A stretch of DNA of 64,000 nucleotides from Mucilaginibacter sp. dw_454 (lineage in GTDB: Bacteria; Bacteroidota; Bacteroidia; Sphingobacteriales; Sphingobacteriaceae): positions 186,001 to 250,000 of the forward strand of contig NZ_JAAVVB010000002.1 of the NCBI RefSeq assembly GCF_018449775.1, given 5' to 3'. A program made the position numbers and the translations under genes. Numbering within the stretch: the first letter of the stretch is position 1; every line of letters begins with the position of its first letter. Positions 58,470 through 64,000 of the stretch are shown in pieces. The notes beneath the pieces were generated by a model, which saw only the letters and a program-made list of their open reading frames with translations, did no database searches and was not told the DNA's origin.

Positions 58470-60035
58470 ATGAATGCATTCTTATACATTATAATCGGGC
58501 TGCTCGCGGGCATTCCCACAGGCATTGTCGTAGGGCGTTTCCTGCTACGCAAGCTGTTTAAAGATCAGGAAGCCAACGCTCAAAACAAAGTAAAAAAGAT
58601 TCTTAAAGACGCGGAGAACGATGCCGAGATATTAAGAAAAAACAAATTGTTGGAAGCTAAAGAGCGCTTTTTACAAATGAAAGCCGAGCACGAGCAAGAG
58701 GTTAATGCCAAAAATAACGATATCAATCAGCGCGAAAACGGTGTTAAACAAAAAGAGCAATCTTTCAATTCTAAATTAGAAAACCTAACCCGCAAGGAAG
58801 GTGATTTAGATAAAGTAAAACAAAATCTGGAGCGCCAGACAGAAATTGTTGTAAAGAAACAAGAAGAGGTTGACGCCCTAAAAAATCAACACGTAACTCA
58901 GCTGGAAAGCATTGCCGGCTTATCTGCCGAGGACGCCAAAAATCAATTGGTTGAAAACCTGCGTGAGGATGCCCGTGCTAAAGCCATGGCCCAAATCAAG
59001 GATATTGTTGACGAGGCTAAGCTAACCGCCACTAAAGAAGCTAAAAAGATAGTTATCCAAACTATCCAACGTACCGCTACAGAGGCCGCTATCGAGAATA
59101 CGGTATCTATCTTTAATATTGAGAACGACGAGATCAAAGGCCGTATCATCGGTCGCGAGGGACGTAATATCCGCGCGCTGGAAGCTGCTACCGGTATTGA
59201 GATCATTGTTGATGATACACCTGAAGCTATTATCCTTTCAGGCTTTGACCCGGTTCGTCGCGAGATAGCCCGTTTGGCTATGCACCGTTTGGTAACAGAT
59301 GGTCGTATCCACCCTGCTCGTATTGAGGAGGTGGTTGCTAAAACTAAAAAACAAATCGAAGAAGAGATCGTAGAGATCGGTGAACGTACCGTGATAGATT
59401 TAGGTATTACCGGTTTGCATCCAGAGTTGATCAGAATGGTTGGCCGTATGCGTTACCGTTCGTCTTACGGACAAAACCTGCTACAACACTCGCGCGAGGT
59501 AGCTAACTTTTGCGCCACAATGGCTGCCGAGTTGGGCCTGAATGTAAAACTGGCAAAACGTGCCGGCTTGCTACATGATATTGGTAAAGTGCCTGATGAT
59601 AACCCGGAATTGCCACACGCAATTTTAGGCATGCAACTGGCCGAAAAATATAAAGAACACCCGGAAGTTTGTAACGCTATTGGCGCTCACCACGATGAGG
59701 TAGAGATGACTTCCATGTTGTCACCAATCATCCAGGTGTGCGATGCTATCTCTGGTGCCCGTCCGGGCGCACGCCGCGAGGTGGTTGAAGGCTACATCAA
59801 ACGTTTGAAAGAGTTGGAGGAACTTGCGCTGTCATACCCTGGTGTCGAGAAAACTTTTGCTATCCAGGCTGGCCGCGAGTTGCGTGTAGTAGTTGAGAGC
59901 GAAAAGATAAGTGATGCCGAATCAGAGGTATTGGCTGCCGATATCTCTAACCGTATCCAAACAGAAATGACCTATCCGGGTCAAATCAAAGTTACAGTGA
60001 TCAGGGAAACCCGTGCGGTGGCGTTTGCTAAGTAA
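58470..60035 (+). CDS. rny: Ribonuclease Y
   Basis: 521 residues. One N-terminal membrane segment ([20 protein letters not shown]), a long coiled coil (~35-165), KH domain ([21 protein letters not shown]) and an HD domain with [10 protein letters not shown] and the GAHHDEVEM block. It starts mRNA decay by endonucleolytic cuts at the inner membrane. Full length for the family. Confidence 0.96.
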   Translation: MNAFLYIIIGLLAGIPTGIVVGRFLLRKLFKDQEANAQNKVKKILKDAENDAEILRKNKLLEAKERFLQMKAEHEQEVNAKNNDINQRENGVKQKEQSFNSKLENLTRKEGDLDKVKQNLERQTEIVVKKQEEVDALKNQHVTQLESIAGLSAEDAKNQLVENLREDARAKAMAQIKDIVDEAKLTATKEAKKIVIQTIQRTATEAAIENTVSIFNIENDEIKGRIIGREGRNIRALEAATGIEIIVDDTPEAIILSGFDPVRREIARLAMHRLVTDGRIHPARIEEVVAKTKKQIEEEIVEIGERTVIDLGITGLHPELIRMVGRMRYRSSYGQNLLQHSREVANFCATMAAELGLNVKLAKRAGLLHDIGKVPDDNPELPHAILGMQLAEKYKEHPEVCNAIGAHHDEVEMTSMLSPIIQVCDAISGARPGARREVVEGYIKRLKELEELALSYPGVEKTFAIQAGRELRVVVESEKISDAESEVLAADISNRIQTEMTYPGQIKVTVIRETRAVAFAK

Positions 60036-60048
60036 AATACATCCTGAA

Positions 60049-60132
60049 GTCATGCTGAACTCGTTTCAGCATCCCACTTGCTAAGTAGTAAATTGCTTGT
60101 TCTGTGGGATGCCGAAACGAGTTCGGCATGAC
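60049..60132. repeat. REPIN-like repeat (GTCAT family, type A, copy 2)
   Basis: GTCATGCTGAACTCGTTTCAGCATCCCAC and GTGGGATGCC...GGCATGAC are inverted, 27 of 29 bases. Each arm also forms its own hairpin (ATGCTGAA/TTCAGCAT and ATGCCGAA/TTCGGCAT); the two differences keep pairing. A ~26-base spacer lies between. Confidence 0.85.
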
Positions 60133-60150
60133 AGGCTGGTATTAATCGTC

Positions 60151-60657
60151 ATGAAAAAACCAAAAATAGAAAAACGACCTGTTGATCTGGTCATCGAAGA
60201 ATACGAAAGCTTTCACCAAAAGCCGGCTAACCGGGTGCTTAATTACATCTGCATCCCGTTGATTATGTTTAGCATAGTTGGGTTTGTATGGTCGATACCT
60301 TTCCCACAGCTAAAGTTTTTGGGCAGTTATATTGCTTTCCTTAATTGGGGATCCTTCCTGATTGCTTTTTCGGTTTATTACTACATGCGCTTATCGCCAA
60401 TGTTGTCTTATATTCTATTGTTGATCTTATTTGTGATAGTGTACATCGTTATCCAGCTACAAACTGCCAGTAAGGCCGGCGGATACCTGGTGCCGCAAGT
60501 ATGCGTGTTTTTATTTGCGATGGCCAATGTTGCGCAATTTATAGGCTACCGTTTGGAAGGTAGAAAGCCGACGTTTAGCAACGAGTTTAAGTTTATGCTG
60601 ACAGCGCCAATGTGGTTGTTGAGTTTGGTATTGAAGAAGCTTGGGGTGAAATATTAA
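60151..60657 (+). CDS. DUF962/Mpo1-like membrane protein
   Basis: 168 residues from the ATG at 60151; an upstream in-frame ATG at 60097 would be translated through the palindromic repeat. Four hydrophobic segments and the family start ESFHQKPANRVLNYICIPLIMF with the conserved His. Yeast Mpo1 is an iron(II)-dependent 2-hydroxy fatty acid dioxygenase; bacterial members may do the same. His residues of this type are visible only at the N-terminal block. Its TAA stop is followed at once by a family E repeat. Confidence 0.82.
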   Translation: MKKPKIEKRPVDLVIEEYESFHQKPANRVLNYICIPLIMFSIVGFVWSIPFPQLKFLGSYIAFLNWGSFLIAFSVYYYMRLSPMLSYILLLILFVIVYIVIQLQTASKAGGYLVPQVCVFLFAMANVAQFIGYRLEGRKPTFSNEFKFMLTAPMWLLSLVLKKLGVKY

Positions 60658-60788
60658 CACCCCTCCTGGCCTCCCCAATGGGGAGGAGTTTGAAGAGCAT
60701 AAAGAGAAGGCTTTACATTTTGTAAAGCCTTCTCTTTTATAATACAGTTTTATTTATCCTCCCCATTGGGGAGGCCGGGAGGGTTCTA
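60655..60788. repeat. REPIN-like palindrome with nested terminator (family E)
   Basis: ACCCCTCCTGGCCTCCCCAATGGGGAGGA on the left is inverted relative to TCCTCCCCATTGGGGAGGCCGGGAGGGT on the right. Inside lies a perfect 17-base-pair terminator stem at 60701-60737 with T residues. The element fills the whole 128-base gap between the DUF962 and olsF stop codons. Confidence 0.85.
60701..60740. terminator. Bidirectional terminator within the family E repeat
   Basis: AAAGAGAAGGCTTTACA pairs with TGTAAAGCCTTCTCTTT around TTT; T or A runs on both sides serve the convergent genes. Confidence 0.85.
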
Positions 60789-62540
60789 CAAATTCTTCCC
60801 CAACTTATCCAAAGTATCCTGCGGCACGTTCTCCAGGTCCAGCACCAGAAAACCATCCAGCGCATCAGAGAACTTAGGATCGATGTTAAAGCTGATAATC
60901 TTGGCGTTAAGCCCGATATATTGACGTAATAGCACCGGCACCTTCATGTTGTGGGTTTCAACCTGCGAGATCAATTGATCGAGCGATTTGAAACTGTCTT
61001 CAGCACTCATCAATATGTCAGAGTCAATACTCGAGAAATCAACCTTGAATTTCTTACGCGGCTTAACGTATTGCGCCATGTCATGGTCAAAGTGATTACG
61101 ATTAATGTAATCGACAATCAAAGACTTTGAGAATTTAGAAAAAGTATTGCTGATGCTCACCGGGCCAATAAGATATTGGTAACGCGGGTTGTCTATCAAG
61201 TACTTCAATATGCCTTTCCACAGCAAAAATAGTGGAAGTGGTTTTTGTTGATATTCCTTACGGATCCACGAACGGCCCAGTTCCAGGCTTTTGCGCAGTA
61301 CCGGGGTAAATTGCTCTTTTATCTTAAACAGCTCGGCAATGTAGAACCCTTCTTTACCCAGGCTGTAAAAAATCTCATCGCCCAACCCAATGCGATAAGC
61401 GCCTACGATCATTTTAGCCTCGGTATCCCAAATAAAAAGGTGATGGTAATAAATGTCGTACTCATCCAGGTCGGTAGCTTTATTGGTGCCCTCGCCAATC
61501 TCCCGGAAAGTCACCTCGCGCAGGCGGCCAATTTCACGAATAATGTTGGGGATAGTCGATGTCGGTACAATAAATACCTCATAGTTTTTTTCTGTCCAAA
61601 CAATATAGTTTTCGCGCAGCTTGCCAACCTCTTTCTCTAACGCAGCCGGGTCAATGCCCTTAACTATTTCCTCTTGTTTTTTTTTTATTTTGAAGAGATT
61701 TCGGGGGCTAAAGATCTTCTTCTCTTCCTCCAATCCAGAGCCCAGTGCATAAGTTCTGGCCCGCAGGTAGCTCAGTATTTTGGTGGCATTGTTATTATCA
61801 GGGATGTCTTCTACCTTGATAGGTTTGCCTATCCGCAGCCTGATGGTTTGACCTTGCTTATTGAATAGCTCTGATGGTAATTTAGCTGTACGCAGAGTAG
61901 GGTGGATCATGCTCAACAGGTTAAACAACAAGCCGTTGTTTCCATGGAAATATACCGGTATTACCGGTACTTTAGCTTTGGCAATGATCTTGCCTACTAC
62001 TGGGTGCCATAACCTGTCGGTAACCTCTTGCTTGTCCAGTTTAAAGGTAGATACCTCGCCGGCCGGGAAAATGCCTATTGGCGTACCATCTGCCAGTAAT
62101 TGTAAAGTGCTTTTTAACCCGCTGATACTTGATGAATGTTCAATATTTTCGAATGGGTTTACTGCTACAAAGAAATCACTCAGGTTAGGGATCTTCTTCA
62201 GAATAAAGTTAGCCATCAGCTTGGCGTCGGGGCGCGCCATTAACAGCATTTTTAACAAAACCATACCCTCAATGCCCCCATAAGGGTGGTTGGCTATCGC
62301 GATGAAACTACCGTTTGCTGGTATGTTTTTTAACTCATCCTCATCGTATTCAATCTCCACACCACAGCCTGCCAATATCGCATCAATAAACTCAATGCCT
62401 TGTTTAGGCTGTGCCTGGGCAAACAGATCGTTCACCTGGTTTATTTTCATTAACTCCATCAAGAAGGAAGCCAGCCCGGGTAGTTTGAGCCTGTCAAGCT
62501 TGGTGGCCTTGGCAAATTCTTCGGTAGTTATGATTTTCAT
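60786..62540 (-). CDS. olsF: Fused acyltransferase for ornithine/amino-acid lipids (OlsF type)
   Basis: 584 residues. N-terminal PlsC/LPLAT-type O-acyltransferase domain (~50-260): AIANHPYGGIEG, where the usual Asp of HPxGGxD is Glu, FPAGEVSTFK and VPVIPVYFHGNNG. C-terminal hemolysin-like GNAT N-acyltransferase domain (~300-560): FIVPTSTIPNIIREIGRLREVTF and VGAYRIGLGDEIFY. This order (OlsA-like then OlsB-like) is that of OlsF, which makes ornithine lipids in Serratia and Flavobacterium. Acyl-ACP is the donor; the amino acid may be ornithine or glycine. Cytoplasmic face of the inner membrane. Confidence 0.85.
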   Translation of the reverse strand: MKIITTEEFAKATKLDRLKLPGLASFLMELMKINQVNDLFAQAQPKQGIEFIDAILAGCGVEIEYDEDELKNIPANGSFIAIANHPYGGIEGMVLLKMLLMARPDAKLMANFILKKIPNLSDFFVAVNPFENIEHSSSISGLKSTLQLLADGTPIGIFPAGEVSTFKLDKQEVTDRLWHPVVGKIIAKAKVPVIPVYFHGNNGLLFNLLSMIHPTLRTAKLPSELFNKQGQTIRLRIGKPIKVEDIPDNNNATKILSYLRARTYALGSGLEEEKKIFSPRNLFKIKKKQEEIVKGIDPAALEKEVGKLRENYIVWTEKNYEVFIVPTSTIPNIIREIGRLREVTFREIGEGTNKATDLDEYDIYYHHLFIWDTEAKMIVGAYRIGLGDEIFYSLGKEGFYIAELFKIKEQFTPVLRKSLELGRSWIRKEYQQKPLPLFLLWKGILKYLIDNPRYQYLIGPVSISNTFSKFSKSLIVDYINRNHFDHDMAQYVKPRKKFKVDFSSIDSDILMSAEDSFKSLDQLISQVETHNMKVPVLLRQYIGLNAKIISFNIDPKFSDALDGFLVLDLENVPQDTLDKLGKNL

Positions 62541-62611
62541 TCGGTAAATAGATTTGTAGCATCAAATATCTTCTAAAATTATTACTTTAATCGAGTTTTT
62601 CAACCTGGTCA

Positions 62612-63481
62612 ATGAAATCACGCCTAAAAAATTACCTTTCCATCACAAAGAAAGAGTGGAATGGAATGGTGGTCCTGCTATTTATTATAGCAATAGTGCT
62701 GGCGGCACCCTATCTGTATCAATATTTTCGTAAAGACGAACCCATTGATCTGAAAGAATTTAATAATGATCTAACCCTGCTTAAACAAGCCAATGGCGGC
62801 AAAGATTTCGAAACTGACAAGCATTTATCGGACACCAAAATAGCCAAGCCCGCTCTTTTTGTTTTTAACCCCAATAAGCTGCCTGCCGAGCAATGGAAAC
62901 AATTGGGTTTTAGCGATAAGCAAGTCGGCATTATCAAAAACTATGAAGCCAAGGGCGGGCATTTTAATCGAAAAGAGGATGTGAAAAAGATCTATGGCAT
63001 CGCTGATTCAGATTATAAACGAATAGAGCCATACATCAACATCCCTGACGAAGGATACGAGAGTAATAAATTAGCCGCCGGTGAAACCATTGAACTAAAC
63101 AGCGCCGACTCAGCAAAGCTAACCCGCGTTCATGGCATCGGTCCGGCTTTCGCGCAGCGAATCATTGAGTATCGTCAACGATTGGGCGGGTTTTTAAATA
63201 AGGAGCAACTTGAAGAAGTTTACGGTATTGATACGACCAGGTACGCCGCCATTAAAAATCAGGTTACAGTTAATACATCACACATCACCAAAATTAAGAT
63301 CAATGAGGTTGATTTTGAAGGCCTACGCAAATTTCCATATCTCACCAATAAACAAACTAACGCCGTTATCCAATATCGCACACAACATGGCAATTATCAT
63401 TCAATAAACGATATGCAGAATATAGCTATATTGGATAAACTAATTTTGCGTAAAATTGAGCCATATTTAAGTTTTAAATGA
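62612..63481 (+). CDS. Helix-hairpin-helix (ComEA-like) domain protein
   Basis: 289 residues. One N-terminal membrane segment (VVLLFIIAIVLAAPYLYQYF), then three HhH-type units, each with an Asn-x-x-x-L or similar start: FNPNKLPAEQWKQLGFSDKQ, LNSADSAKLTRVHGIGPAFAQRIIEYR (canonical GIGPAFAQRI) and INEVDFEGLRKFPYLTNKQT. ComEA binds DNA outside the membrane during transformation; in Bacteroidota the related proteins are common and DNA uptake is not established. Its ATGA end overlaps the apt start by 4 bases. Confidence 0.85.
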   Translation: MKSRLKNYLSITKKEWNGMVVLLFIIAIVLAAPYLYQYFRKDEPIDLKEFNNDLTLLKQANGGKDFETDKHLSDTKIAKPALFVFNPNKLPAEQWKQLGFSDKQVGIIKNYEAKGGHFNRKEDVKKIYGIADSDYKRIEPYINIPDEGYESNKLAAGETIELNSADSAKLTRVHGIGPAFAQRIIEYRQRLGGFLNKEQLEEVYGIDTTRYAAIKNQVTVNTSHITKIKINEVDFEGLRKFPYLTNKQTNAVIQYRTQHGNYHSINDMQNIAILDKLILRKIEPYLSFK

Positions 63482-64000
63482 TAGACCAGCAAATTAAAGC
63501 AGCCGTACGAGATATCCCTGATTTCCCGAAGCCGGGTATCGTATTTAAAGATATTACCACCATTTTAAAAGACCCTAAGCTTTGTGCCGATATAGTTGAT
63601 GCTTTTGTGGCGCAATTGCAGGGCACTCGTATTGATGCTATTGCCGGTGTAGAAAGTCGTGGTTTTTTATTTGGGCTGACGTTGGCTACCTGTTTGGGTG
63701 TGCCTTTCATTCCGATACGCAAGGCTGGAAAGCTGCCCTATACTATCCGTCAGAAAAAGTATGACCTGGAATATGGCACTGCGACAATCGAAATGCATAC
63801 TGACGCCTTTGAACCTGGTCAGCATATTTTATTACATGATGATTTGTTAGCTACCGGCGGCACCGTATGCGCAGCCAGCGATCTGATAAAGGAGATGGGC
63901 GGCGTAGTAGCCGGTTTCAGCTTTGTTGTCGGACTAGGATTTTTAAATGGAAAAGAACGCATAGCCCCTATAAGCGATAAAATTATTGTATTGGCAGATT
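63478..64000 (+). CDS. apt: Adenine phosphoribosyltransferase, 3' end outside window
   Basis: At least 174 codons are open to the window end, close to the family's full length of about 175. It makes AMP from adenine and PRPP. Blocks: IPDFPKPGIVFKDITTIL, IAGVESRGFLFG, IRKAGKLPYT and the PRPP-binding ILLHDDLLATGGT. It has no stop in the window but the frame is intact throughout. Overlaps the upstream gene at ATGA, so it is the second gene of the operon. Confidence 0.96.
   Translation, partial: MIDQQIKAAVRDIPDFPKPGIVFKDITTILKDPKLCADIVDAFVAQLQGTRIDAIAGVESRGFLFGLTLATCLGVPFIPIRKAGKLPYTIRQKKYDLEYGTATIEMHTDAFEPGQHILLHDDLLATGGTVCAASDLIKEMGGVVAGFSFVVGLGFLNGKERIAPISDKIIVLAD

Noticed and set aside
60097..60150. 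Longer start for the DUF962 gene.
   Set aside because: The extra 18 codons are the right arm of a palindromic repeat; the ATG at 60151 gives the normal family start.

Overview
The window looks like a chromosome segment of a member of the Bacteroidota, most likely Sphingobacteriaceae (Mucilaginibacter/Pedobacter-like). The evidence is a gliding-type gldA/gldFG locus, many small lipoproteins with a Cys-Lys-Lys lipobox, Bacteroidota-type promoters (TAnnTTTG at -7, sometimes TTTG at -33) instead of TATAAT boxes, an OlsF-type acyltransferase, and intergenic spaces full of palindromic repeats. The genus is an inference; no rRNA gene is present to fix it.

Layout. 1-12.8 kb is an accessory, secretion-oriented region: an AraC regulator cut by the window edge, lipoproteins, a secreted protein of unknown function, a CotH-kinase lipoprotein, a GH3 glycosidase, exported MsrA/MsrB, a zinc phospholipase C-like protein and a DUF6259-like putative glycosidase. 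12.8-22.7 kb holds a response regulator, thymidine kinase, an unknown Glu/Pro-rich protein, the cell-shape operon mreB-mreC-mreD-mrdA-rodA and purH. 22.8-33 kb is mixed: a Crp/VOC/methyltransferase cluster, a probable toxin-antitoxin pair, an MFS transporter, aquaporin, purN, an Ldh_2-type dehydrogenase, an alpha/beta hydrolase, a pseudouridine synthase and panB. 33-47 kb carries carA, an ABC-2 exporter, a PAS membrane protein, enolase, a DEAD-box helicase, an FtsB/DivIC protein, a CrtA-like protein, gldA, an outer-membrane barrel, a fused gldFG and dnaN. 47-64 kb holds two DUF4397 lipoproteins, DedA, an S1/P1-like protein, a membrane MutS-like ATPase, rpsT, radC, pheT, a coiled-coil gene plus zapA, a probable 6S RNA, rny, a DUF962 protein, olsF, a helix-hairpin-helix protein and apt, which runs off the end.

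The most distinctive content is between the genes. At least seven families of palindromic repeats occur. Several are built like REPINs: two imperfect hairpins in inverted orientation around a spacer. One kind lies between convergent genes with almost no spare bases and appears to supply the stop codon on one side. Another (two copies, four hairpins) shows base-pair-preserving differences. One composite has a second repeat family nested inside it. A third class is quasi-palindromes built from short repeated words. No RAYT-type transposase is encoded here. I found no CRISPR array, prophage, intact insertion sequence, tRNA or rRNA, and no clear new multi-gene system; the repeats, the orphan 3' gene fragment at 572-612 and the membrane MutS-like ATPase are the best leads.
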